Assembly: GCA_016873775.1 (NCBI GenBank)
Contig: VGWC01000015.1
Span: 1 to 42,190, forward strand
DNA from: Ignavibacteria bacterium
GTDB lineage: Bacteria; Bacteroidota; Ignavibacteria; UBA10030; F1-140-MAGs086
Direction: 5' to 3'
DNA length: 42,190 nt
In this document: positions 8,388 through 15,544 of the stretch, piece after piece
Position numbering within the stretch: position 1 is the first letter of the stretch
Layout: each line of letters begins with the position of its first letter
Notes under the pieces: model-generated
The model's input: only the letters and a program-made list of their open reading frames with translations
Told to the model about the DNA's origin: nothing
The model's database searches: none
Program-made: the position numbers and the translations under genes

Positions 8388-8500
8388 TTGATTTACGATT
8401 TACGATTTTAATTTTCGATATGCGATATGGGATTTGCGATTTGAGGCAAAATAGTTTTTCTCATTATTACGCACATCTCATATCTCACATCACAAATCAT
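8388..8500. repeat. Heptamer-periodic repeat between the YtkA-like gene and cusA
   Basis: The gap contains GATTTAC-GATTTAC-GATTTTA, GATATGC-GATATGG and GATTTGC-GATTTGA words, and then CATCTCATATCTCACATCACAAAT, all close to a 7-base spacing. It leaves only about 10 bases before the cusA start, so it forms almost the whole cusA leader. Confidence 0.75.
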
Positions 8501-8501
8501 T

Positions 8502-9062
8502 TCAAAAGATTCTCCCCATCATTACAACCATCATTGCAACCATAGCAACTCCTCCAACGTAATACCACAGAGAAGTTTCGTTGTCGCCGGTATTTTTATG
8601 TTTCATTTCTTGCACGGTTTGTTCCGACGAAAGAATGATTGGCATTTTCAAAAGTGATTCATCGAGTTGTTCGACAACAAATGCAATAGTGTACAAACCT
8701 TTTTCGTGAACTGGAAAAGAGTATTCATACTTTCCTTCGTTTGATGGCGAAAGCACTTCATCAATTTCATTTTCTTTTCCTTCCGAAATTTTGATACGCA
8801 CGTGCGCATTTGTCCAAAGTGATTCATTCGGCAAAATAATTTTCAGAGAAAATTTTGTTTCGCTGTGTTGAACCAGTGAAGGAAATTCTGCTACAAGGTG
8901 ATAATCGCCGATGGTTGCATCTTTCACAATCGGTTTAACATTGTCTTCTGCTTGAGTATGGGATGAATGTGATTTTCCCATCATCCCGCCGTGCATCATC
9001 ATACAGCCGTTAAGCTGAATGAGATAGAAGAATAATATTGTTGTGAGAATAAAGTATTTCAT
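8502..9062 (-). CDS. YtkA/FixH-like lipoprotein in the copper operon
   Basis: 186 residues. A signal peptide ends in a lipobox (QLNGC, Cys20), followed by a Met/His/Gly-rich stretch (MMMHGGMMGKSHSSH, 21-35) suited to binding copper. Residues ~50-155 form a beta-sandwich pattern like the YtkA/FixH family (GDYHLVAEFPS, then HVRIKISEG, GKYEYSFPV, KGLYTIAFVVE). A hydrophobic helix near 165-184 (VAMVAMMVVMMG) follows. The domain call rests on pattern resemblance, so the family name is tentative. Its place between cusB and cusA, with gaps of 38 and 123 bases, and the Met/His cluster suggest a periplasmic copper-handling accessory. The lipid anchor plus C-terminal helix is an unusual double membrane attachment. 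Confidence 0.75.
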   Translation of the reverse strand: MKYFILTTILFFYLIQLNGCMMMHGGMMGKSHSSHTQAEDNVKPIVKDATIGDYHLVAEFPSLVQHSETKFSLKIILPNESLWTNAHVRIKISEGKENEIDEVLSPSNEGKYEYSFPVHEKGLYTIAFVVEQLDESLLKMPIILSSEQTVQEMKHKNTGDNETSLWYYVGGVAMVAMMVVMMGRIF

Positions 9063-9070
9063 AGTATTTC

Positions 9071-9120
9071 TTAAAATAATCTGTGATAATCCGTGTAATA
9101 TCAGTGCGATTCGTGGTTAA
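9071..9120. repeat. ACACGGATTATCACAGATT-type repeat that supplies the end of cusB
   Basis: On the minus strand this reads as TTAACCACGAATCGCACTGA and then ATATTACACGGATTATCACAG. The wording is the familiar 'cacgaat...acacggatt...cacagatt' intergenic repeat of many environmental genomes. Unusually, it overlaps the gene: the last codons of cusB (N-H-E-S-H) and its TGA stop lie inside the repeat. Confidence 0.65.
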
Positions 9121-10351
9121 TTATTCCCATTTGCAACTGACTTTCCGAATCAAGTAAATATCCTCCGCTTGTTACAATGTTTTCTCCTTCTTCAATTCCC
9201 GAAAGAATTTGAACATAGTTTTCTGCCTTTGCTCCAAGCGTTACAATGCGCGGTTCAAAAACTTTTTCGCTTTTCTGAACATACACAACAGTGCGATTTC
9301 CCGTTGATATTATTGACGAAAACGGAACGACGATTTCTTCTTGCAAGTTAATTTTTATTTTTGCATTGATATACATTTCCAATTTTAACTTTTCATCTTC
9401 GTTCGAAAATTCAACCCGCATACGAACTGTTCTCGACGTTGCATCAACCGACGGAGAAATAAAAATTATCTTTCCGATAAATTTTTCATTAGGATATACT
9501 TCTGTTGTTGCTTCAACTCCTTGTCCCGTTTTTACGAAATGAAGTTCGTTTTCAAAAACATTGATATAGAGCCACACGGAAGATAAATCCACAACATCAA
9601 AAATCGGTTCGCCAATTGAAGCATAATGCTGTTGACGGAATTCGCTTTTGGTGACTGTTCCTTCAACAGGTGAATACATCGTGAAAATTTCCTGAACTTC
9701 CTTTGTCTTTTCAAGTTCGGAAATTTGTTCTTCGGTTAATCCATAGCGAAATAATTTTTGTTTTGCTTGTTCGAAAAGATTTTGCGCATCAGATAAATCA
9801 ATTCCGATTTGTTGAACCTCTTTATACGAATTAAATGCGAGGAGAAATTCTTTTTGTGCGGAAATTACATCGGGTGAATAAACTTCTGCAACAGGGTCGC
9901 CGACTGCAACTTTTTGTCCCGTACAGCAATTGAGATACACGCGCTCAAGTCTTCCCGGAAAACGCATTGTAATTTGTTTGAAGTTTGGCTCTGCATAGTT
10001 TATTGTTCCGACAGCAGAGATTTCTTTCGTGAGTTTCATTCGTTCTGCTTTTGTCGTTGAAACATTTGCGAGAACTTGTTTCGATGGAGAAAGAGAAACA
10101 TCACCGAGCGTTTTGTGTTCGCTGTGTGTCTCTTCGTTTTCCGTTTCCGTCACTTCTACGAGCGACATATTGCAAACGGGACACGCACCGGGTTTATCGC
10201 TTCGCACCGATGGATGCATTGGGCACGTGTAATACGTTTTTCTTTTTTGTTCTGTGATTTTTTCCGGTTGAGTTTCTTCATTGTGTGAAGAAGTGCAATT
10301 CCAATTTGATATTGAAATTACAACGATGAGTATTGAGAATATTTTTTTCAT
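9101..10351 (-). CDS. cusB: CusB-type periplasmic adaptor with heavy-metal-binding domain
   Basis: Membrane-fusion subunit that links CusA to the outer-membrane channel and passes metal. I start it at ATG 10351 (416 residues), which gives a signal peptide MKKIFSILIVVISISNWNC. A further 36 upstream codons are open, but they translate a dRS3-like intergenic repeat (SFPRKRE...WIPAYAG) and are not real. Cys19 could be a lipid site, although the lipobox is poor. Residues 40-65 carry a heavy-metal-binding domain (YTCPMHP...GACPVCNMSL: Cys43, Cys57, Cys60). Barrel-sandwich, helical hairpin and beta-barrel domains follow (~75-340). The C-terminus (INHESH) is encoded by an intergenic-type repeat. The gene sits between cusC and the YtkA-like gene. 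Confidence 0.93.
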   Translation of the reverse strand: MKKIFSILIVVISISNWNCTSSHNEETQPEKITEQKRKTYYTCPMHPSVRSDKPGACPVCNMSLVEVTETENEETHSEHKTLGDVSLSPSKQVLANVSTTKAERMKLTKEISAVGTINYAEPNFKQITMRFPGRLERVYLNCCTGQKVAVGDPVAEVYSPDVISAQKEFLLAFNSYKEVQQIGIDLSDAQNLFEQAKQKLFRYGLTEEQISELEKTKEVQEIFTMYSPVEGTVTKSEFRQQHYASIGEPIFDVVDLSSVWLYINVFENELHFVKTGQGVEATTEVYPNEKFIGKIIFISPSVDATSRTVRMRVEFSNEDEKLKLEMYINAKIKINLQEEIVVPFSSIISTGNRTVVYVQKSEKVFEPRIVTLGAKAENYVQILSGIEEGENIVTSGGYLLDSESQLQMGIINHESH

Positions 10352-10388
10352 AAAGTTTATTTTTTGTTTTGAATTTGGTGGAGTAATT

Positions 10389-10457
10389 GTCTTTCCTGCG
10401 TAAGCGGGAATCCATTTTCTTTCATCAATTTTAGTTTCCCGCTTTCGCGGGAATGAC
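10389..10457. repeat. dRS3-like inverted repeat pair between cusC and cusB
   Basis: Two units of the form ATTCCC-N8-(G/A)GGAA(A/T) lie 24 bases apart in opposite sense: GCGAAAGC-centred at 10435-10454 and GCTTACGC-centred at 10393-10411. Neisseria dRS3 elements share the ATTCCC-N8-GGGAAT plan, and the same words are widespread elsewhere. The repeat lies in the cusB leader and creates a false N-terminal extension of that gene. Confidence 0.75.
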
Positions 10458-10470
10458 AATATTGCACGGG

Positions 10471-11745
10471 CTATTTCATATTTGCAACATTTTGAAATCC
10501 AACTTCTCTATCAAGTTGAGCGAGCGTTTGTTCAAATTCCATTCGCTTCATATAATAATCGAGCGTCATATCAACCAACATTCTATACGAATCGAGCAAC
10601 ATCAGAAAACTTGTTTTTCCGTTTTGATATTCCGTTAAACTTGCATCGAGCGTTGTACGAAGTTGCGGAAGAATAGACAAACGAAAATTGTCGAGTTGTT
10701 TTTTGTTTGCTTCTGCTTTGAAATATAAATCTCTGATGTTTGCGAAAACCATATTGCGCGTTGCGTTCAAAGTTGCATTTGCTTTGTCGAGAAAAATTTT
10801 TGCTTCTTCAACTTTTGCATCTTGTTTTGCAATTGTCCACGGTGCAAACGGAAGGGAAATTCCTGCAGAAATTGTCCACCCGTTGAAATTTTTTTCGGAA
10901 GAATGGTCGTAACGTAAACCAACGTTGAAATCGGGATAGTATTCTTTTTTCGCCATTGCAATCATTGTATTTCCTTCGTGAATGTCGAGCGAATCGTGTT
11001 TCAGCATTGGACGATGTTGTACAGATAAATTCAACAAAGAATCGAGCGAAACACTGAAAACAACTTCTTCGGAAATTGTAGCAAAGCCAAGCGTATCAGT
11101 TTCTTTGCGATTTAAAATTGAGAGCAACATTGTCTTCGCGCTCAATTCTTTTTGCCGAAAAGAAAAAAGGTCGTTATCGAGTTTTGTAATTTCAATTTGT
11201 GCTTTTAAAACATCTTGTAGCGAAGTTTCTCCAACGCCGAATTTTGTTTGTGCTACAGAAAGAAATTGTTTCATCAATCGCGCGTTTTCTCTGTTCAACA
11301 CCATCGCTTGCTGATTGAACCACAACTCGATGTACGCCATTTTCAATTTAGCAATCACTTCGTTGATTTTTTCCAAGTGGTCGTGATGACTGTGCTCCGA
11401 TTCGATACGCGTAAGTTCAGTTTGTAAATTTATTTTTCCCGGAAAAGGAAACATTTGCATCAACTCAACTCGCGAGTACATTGCATCCCCGAATTTCAAA
11501 CCGGGAATTTCTTCGTGCATCAATTTTAATTCGGGATTTTCGAGCGATTGCGCTTGCGTAATTTTCGCTCGCATCAAATCCCAATCGAAATCTGCGGCTT
11601 GAATTTCAGGATTGTTTTGCAATGCTTCAACAATCAAAAATTGTAAATCAAGCTCTTGCGCTTCGGGAAGAACGAGCGAATCTTGTTGTGCGTTTATTCT
11701 TATTGCAGAGAGCAAAAGAAAAATGAATATGAATTTCTTTTTCAT
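10471..11745 (-). CDS. cusC: CusC/TolC-type outer-membrane efflux protein
   Basis: Outer-membrane channel of the tripartite copper/silver efflux system. I start it at ATG 11745 (424 residues), where a clean signal peptide begins (MKKKFIFIFLLLSAIRINAQ). The frame is open for 44 codons upstream, but those cross a TCTGCGAG/TTTGCGGG repeat. Two outer-membrane-efflux repeats follow: one about residues 30-220 (LQFLIVEALQNNPEIQAADFDWD, then the long helix with YIELWFNQQAMVLNREN) and one about 225-410, which contain the helical coiled coil of the periplasmic tunnel. It is the first pump gene of the operon. The Cys-rich protein lies upstream, with a 160-base repeat-bearing gap between them. Confidence 0.92.
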   Translation of the reverse strand: MKKKFIFIFLLLSAIRINAQQDSLVLPEAQELDLQFLIVEALQNNPEIQAADFDWDLMRAKITQAQSLENPELKLMHEEIPGLKFGDAMYSRVELMQMFPFPGKINLQTELTRIESEHSHHDHLEKINEVIAKLKMAYIELWFNQQAMVLNRENARLMKQFLSVAQTKFGVGETSLQDVLKAQIEITKLDNDLFSFRQKELSAKTMLLSILNRKETDTLGFATISEEVVFSVSLDSLLNLSVQHRPMLKHDSLDIHEGNTMIAMAKKEYYPDFNVGLRYDHSSEKNFNGWTISAGISLPFAPWTIAKQDAKVEEAKIFLDKANATLNATRNMVFANIRDLYFKAEANKKQLDNFRLSILPQLRTTLDASLTEYQNGKTSFLMLLDSYRMLVDMTLDYYMKRMEFEQTLAQLDREVGFQNVANMK

Positions 11746-11779
11746 AGAAAGAGTTAAATGTAATTCGTTAATGGAAATT

Positions 11780-11847
11780 TTCTGCATAAGTCTGCGAGAT
11801 TTGCGGGAGAAAAGTTTCCCGCAGATTGCGCTGATGTTCGCAGATAA
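11780..11847. repeat. TCTGCGAGATTTGCGGG-type inverted repeat upstream of cusC
   Basis: Contains the inverted pair TGCGGGA (11802-11808) and TCCCGCA (11817-11823) flanked by TCTGCGAG, GCAGATTGCGCTGATG and TTCGCAGATAA words. This 'gcagat' repeat style is common in Bacteroidetes gaps. It lies in the cusC leader and could affect expression, but no T-run follows. Confidence 0.7.
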
Positions 11848-11905
11848 AAATAAGATTGAAATGAAATCGATGTTCAATTTCTTATTTCAAAACTAAAAGA
11901 GGATT

Positions 11906-12331
11906 TTAAATCCGAAGGATTGAGGTAAGTACGTACTTCTCCAACGAAGTAATTACGTTTGCAAGTAATTTTGTGGAGAAAGTAAAAAGAGAATTGAGTT
12001 GTGAGAAAACGGAATTGCTGAACGAAACAACAAACGAAGTAATTTCTTTGAGCGACGGAATATGAAACGTATGTTCAACAACCGCTTGCTTTGTCGAAGA
12101 AGAGCCGCCGACAAGTTTTGTTTCCATACACGATGCGCCGTTCGAGTTCAATGAAACAGAATGCGATGTTTTCGTTTTACCACAGGTTTCTGCCGATGTC
12201 ATATTTTCGCAACACGACTTATTCTTCATCAAACAATTCGTGATGAGCATCGTAAATCCGCTGTTGGAAATAAGAAAGAGCGCAAGAACAATACGTCCGA
12301 AAAGAAATAGATGTTTCTGAGAATGTTTCAT
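11906..12331 (-). CDS. Cys-rich secreted small protein at the head of the copper operon
   Basis: 141 residues from ATG 12331; a TTG three codons upstream is also open but gives no better start. An N-terminal hydrophobic segment (LFLFGRIVLALFLISNSGFTMLI) is likely a signal peptide or anchor. A short Cys/Met cluster follows (NCLMKNKSCCENMTSAETCGK) and another Cys at ~67. The C-terminal half is Ser/Thr/Phe-rich and amphipathic (VVSFSNSVFSQLNSLF). I do not recognise the family. The Cys/Met content and its place just upstream of cusC on the same strand suggest a periplasmic metal sensor, scavenger or chaperone. That role is inference from context. The 144-base gap upstream should hold the operon promoter. 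Confidence 0.6.
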   Translation of the reverse strand: MKHSQKHLFLFGRIVLALFLISNSGFTMLITNCLMKNKSCCENMTSAETCGKTKTSHSVSLNSNGASCMETKLVGGSSSTKQAVVEHTFHIPSLKEITSFVVSFSNSVFSQLNSLFTFSTKLLANVITSLEKYVLTSILRI

Positions 12332-12475
12332 ACAATACAAAGCGATTTCTTCAACAACAGTCGAGGATAAAATAGTTCCCGAACAGTACAGAAAATATTT
12401 TAGACACGCAGAGCATTAGTTTTGTCGCCAAATTTTCCAAGAACTTCAAGCGTACGCGAACATTTTTGTTATCCG

Positions 12476-12766
12476 TTAATACCCACGATTTACCAATGTC
12501 CAAATCATCATGGTTATCTTCAAGCATAAAATTCCGTAGAAAAGTTGTTCATCTTCGTTCAACGATATGGCGGTTGTAACGTAAGAAAGCAACGACGTTG
12601 TTTCGTGCAAAATTTCATCGTTCACTGCAAATGCAAGTGCGTACACATCGGCGGGCGAATCCCAAGAAATAAAACTCGTATGATTATCCATTGCTTTTAT
12701 TTCTTTAAAGTGAATATGAACAGCATTGATATTATTCAGCAGAGTGATTGGAGGACGTTTATCCAT
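12476..12766 (-). CDS. Hypothetical protein, possibly second half of a frameshifted gene
   Basis: The frame from ATG 12766 gives 96 residues (MDKRPPITLLNNINAVHIHF...), ending with a hydrophobic segment (LFYGILCLKITMMIWTLV). Its start overlaps the stop of the upstream frame 12759-12968 as ATGGATAA. Either the two are translationally coupled small proteins or they are one gene broken by a frameshift. I recognise no domain and no strong ribosome site. It precedes the copper operon by 144 bases on the same strand. Confidence 0.3.
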   Translation of the reverse strand: MDKRPPITLLNNINAVHIHFKEIKAMDNHTSFISWDSPADVYALAFAVNDEILHETTSLLSYVTTAISLNEDEQLFYGILCLKITMMIWTLVNRGY

Positions 12767-12968
12767 TATGGATATTGAGAAGATAAACGGTCGCCGGTAA
12801 GATAACTTGCAAGAACACGATGAATCTCCATTTTGGACGGAGGAGAACATTGGGCACAAGAAGCATAAACGTATCGAAACAAATAAGTGTAAATAAAAAG
12901 TGTGCAAAAAATAGAAATTTAACGTTACCCTTCAAAATAAAAAGGAAAAAACTTTCTGGCGTTGGCAA
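12759..12968 (-). pseudogene. Short membrane-protein frame without ATG, overlapping the next gene
   Basis: An open stretch of about 70 codons with two strongly hydrophobic segments (VKFLFFAHFLFTLICFDTFMLLV and WRFIVFLQVILPATVYLL), typical of an inner-membrane protein. There is no ATG before the first segment; only a TTG at 12968 is possible. It ends in TAA inside the ATG of the following frame. Missing start plus overlap suggests a decayed or frameshifted small membrane protein rather than a healthy gene. Confidence 0.25.
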
Positions 12969-13038
12969 TGACTGTATCGGACGAATTTATTTTTTTTCGA
13001 ATTGTATTTTCTTGTGTATGTCAACTTCTTTTTTTTTA

Positions 13039-13076
13039 TTGCGCCTCGTTTTATTAACGAATAACTTTCGGCGCAT
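13039..13076 (+). promoter_or_regulatory. Leader hairpin just before the outer-membrane operon
   Basis: GCGCC (13041-13045) pairs with GGCGC (13070-13074), and inside it TCGTT (13046-13050) pairs with AACGA (13056-13060). The structure ends 5-8 bases before the first ATG of the operon, so in mRNA it could cover or expose the start. No T-run follows, so it is not a terminator. Confidence 0.4.
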
Positions 13077-13081
13077 CAATT

Positions 13082-13699
13082 ATGTTTCTTGTTTCTATGT
13101 TTTCTTACAGGAAGTATGGAATTTTTTCCGTTCTTATTTTTTCTTTTCTCTTCTTTGGTTGTGAAGAAAATTTTCGTTCTCCGCAACCGGGGATTCTTGA
13201 GATTCGAGTCAAAGCAATAACATCTCTCTACCGATCATCGCATCCGATTTACCGAAACGGACTCAGTGTGATGCTCAACAATGTCGCTGCCATTCGCAAC
13301 GATGATGCTATTCTTCAGGTTTACAGCGATATTCGTTCGACGAAACGCTACCCTTCGTTGATTGATTTGCTCGATACACTTGCGTTGGATTCTTCGCTGA
13401 TTCTTGGGCAAACATACACTCCTACAGGCGAATATAAACGAGTGAACGTAAATCTTGCACCTATCGGTTTTTCTTTTTTTAACGGTTATCAAAACCAGTT
13501 TATTCCTGTCATAGATATACGGGAAGCGGGACAGGAAGTTTTGTATCTCCTTCAAAATTTCACTGTGAATGAAATGAAAAAAACGGTTGTAACTATTTCC
13601 GTTGATATTGATTCATCGGTGATTCGTTCCGTTGTTGATGGAATGGATGTGTTCCTTTTTCAACCAAAATTTTGGATTTCTTCTGTAAAAGTACAATAA
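13082..13699 (+). CDS. Lipoprotein resembling DUF4382 proteins
   Basis: 205 residues with a signal peptide and lipobox (FLFFGC, Cys27). ATG 13097 is an alternative start that gives a more compact signal. The mature part begins QPGILEIRVKAIT and includes a segment like the DUF4382 fold: IDLLDTLALDSSLILGQTYTPTGEYKRVNVNLAP, the 'choice of length, then GxY' pattern of these beta-sandwich lipoproteins. The family call is by resemblance only. It opens a tightly packed operon; the next gene starts 2 bases after its stop. A surface or periplasmic role in the same machinery as the downstream TonB-dependent receptor and PorV-like barrel is inferred from position. Confidence 0.7.
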   Translation: MFLVSMFSYRKYGIFSVLIFSFLFFGCEENFRSPQPGILEIRVKAITSLYRSSHPIYRNGLSVMLNNVAAIRNDDAILQVYSDIRSTKRYPSLIDLLDTLALDSSLILGQTYTPTGEYKRVNVNLAPIGFSFFNGYQNQFIPVIDIREAGQEVLYLLQNFTVNEMKKTVVTISVDIDSSVIRSVVDGMDVFLFQPKFWISSVKVQ

Positions 13700-13701
13700 C
13701 T

Positions 13702-15531
13702 ATGGCATCAACATTTCATTCGTGTAGAAATTCATACTGGCAATTATTTGTCGTTGTTTTTTTTATTTTTTGTGTTTTTCTTCAGGGATGCTCAAATCCT
13801 AACAGCGAAGGAAAAGTTTATCCTAATAAAATGCCAACAACAAAAATGTCGAACGTGCCTCCGTTGGATAGCATTTATAGTTTCGGAACCGCAAAAGTGC
13901 AATTGGATTGGAACGGCGATGATGAAGATGGTTTTGTGACTGGTTTTCGATTTCGTTGGCTCACATCACAACCGAATTATCCTCCCGACACAACACTGCG
14001 GAGAACGCTTATCAATACTTCATTCAAAGGGTTTATTCATCGGCGAATTGTTCCGGAAGTGAAAGGAATTTCAACTCATCCTACTACCATTCCTAGCATT
14101 TACCATTACCTTTCCATTATTGAAGGAAGCGTTGCTGATAGTATTGTTGCTGTTCTCGATAGTGGGAAATCATTATACTTGTTTGGCGACTCCGTGTTTA
14201 TGGCGGATGCGCGCCAATTTCAAAATCCGAACAGAGGAACGTTTATTTTTGATTCCCGCGACAGTTTAAATATTCATACGTTTGAAGTTGCCGCAATTGA
14301 TAACAAAGGAGCAATTGACCCAACTCCCGCGCGTGTTCAATTCGGAACTCCACGTATTTATCCACCAGATACACGACTTGATAAATTTATTACTGATATT
14401 GATACAGTACTATTTAATGTTCAATTTCTTCCTCCAGGATTAACCGTGATAAGAAAAAATCTCCGTCGGTACAGTCCCATACAAATTTTACTTCCTGAAA
14501 TCACGGAAACCTACAGCGGATTAACAGTGTATTTTACCGGCTCCGATAGTTTAAGCGCAGATTTGGAATATCAATATAAAGTTGATTCACAGGAATGGAA
14601 AACTTCTCCTCCGAATACAGATAAAGTAACTATTACCGCTTTCGATTGCGATTTTGTCAATAACGGATGGCTTGATACAACACGGTATCACCAATTCATT
14701 TTACGAGCAAAAAATCAATTTCAAATTGTGGACGATACTCCCGATACCATGCTCTTTCGTATGCGTATTCCGGAATTTATACTTCCAAGCGTCGCAAGAC
14801 GATATTTGCTTATAGACCATTCGGATACATTACAAAAGAATATGCCGACGAAAGAAAATCCTTCTCCTTCAGAGAGAATGAATTTCTTTCGCACGATTAT
14901 GAACAATGTTATGCAACCGCAGGATATTCTTGACACCGTTCTCATTTCCGTCGGAGGAAGTTTTCCGGAATTGTGGACATTATCAAAATACAACGGCATC
15001 ATTTTAACAAACGAAAAAAAGGTGCGCGGCGGAATTGGAAAAAAATTATTCTTAGTTGAAAATTCTATCAGTTACCTTACACAGTATCTGAATCTCGGCG
15101 GCAATCTTATCGTCAGCAGTTGGGATATGTATAATCGCGCTCATAGTTTGGGAGGACACACACAAAAGAAACAATTCTATTCTTCCGTGCTTCATTTTAT
15201 TACGGATACTTCATCCATTACGAAACAACGCGAATGTATTGGCGCAAACGGATTATTCAATTATCCACCTGTCTATTTTGATACTTCCAAACTCGCTTAC
15301 GGTGGTGCAATGGATTCTATCGTTACTGGAACTTCCTTTGGTTTTGGAGAAGTGATATATCAGTTTATTCCCAAAACCAACACAAGTCCATGGAACGGCG
15401 TTCCGATGGGTTCCAGATACATTGGTCCAACGTATAACGTTATTTATTTTGGTTTTCCATTGTACTATGTTGAACAAACAACAGCAACAGAAGTAATGAG
15501 AAAAGCACTTTTTGACATAAACAATAATTAG
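13702..15531 (+). CDS. Large lipoprotein with Ig-like and GATase-like regions
   Basis: 609 residues from ATG 13702, with lipobox FLQGC (Cys30). The frame is open ten codons further upstream, inside the preceding gene, so the 2-base spacing favours this ATG. Residues ~50-230 hold an extracellular beta-sandwich of the 'DWNGDDEDGFVTGFRFRW' type, repeated less clearly at ~270-360. Residues ~365-510 change character (RRYLLIDHSDTLQ, YNGIILTNEKK, LTQYLNLGGNLIVSSWDMYN), which looks like an alpha/beta, ThuA/GATase1-like fold that has lost its catalytic residues. I do not know the function. Its operon with a TonB-dependent receptor and a PorV-like barrel suggests a surface-exposed, ligand-binding part of one complex. 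Confidence 0.8.
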   Translation: MASTFHSCRNSYWQLFVVVFFIFCVFLQGCSNPNSEGKVYPNKMPTTKMSNVPPLDSIYSFGTAKVQLDWNGDDEDGFVTGFRFRWLTSQPNYPPDTTLRRTLINTSFKGFIHRRIVPEVKGISTHPTTIPSIYHYLSIIEGSVADSIVAVLDSGKSLYLFGDSVFMADARQFQNPNRGTFIFDSRDSLNIHTFEVAAIDNKGAIDPTPARVQFGTPRIYPPDTRLDKFITDIDTVLFNVQFLPPGLTVIRKNLRRYSPIQILLPEITETYSGLTVYFTGSDSLSADLEYQYKVDSQEWKTSPPNTDKVTITAFDCDFVNNGWLDTTRYHQFILRAKNQFQIVDDTPDTMLFRMRIPEFILPSVARRYLLIDHSDTLQKNMPTKENPSPSERMNFFRTIMNNVMQPQDILDTVLISVGGSFPELWTLSKYNGIILTNEKKVRGGIGKKLFLVENSISYLTQYLNLGGNLIVSSWDMYNRAHSLGGHTQKKQFYSSVLHFITDTSSITKQRECIGANGLFNYPPVYFDTSKLAYGGAMDSIVTGTSFGFGEVIYQFIPKTNTSPWNGVPMGSRYIGPTYNVIYFGFPLYYVEQTTATEVMRKALFDINNN

Positions 15532-15544
15532 TTTCAAATATTGT

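Noticed and set aside
10352-10459. 36-codon N-terminal extension of CusB
   Set aside because: It translates the dRS3-like repeat (SFPRKRE...WIPAYAG), a well-known false extension; a proper signal peptide starts at 10351.
11746-11877. 44-codon N-terminal extension of CusC
   Set aside because: It crosses the TCTGCGAG repeat, and the signal peptide begins at 11745.
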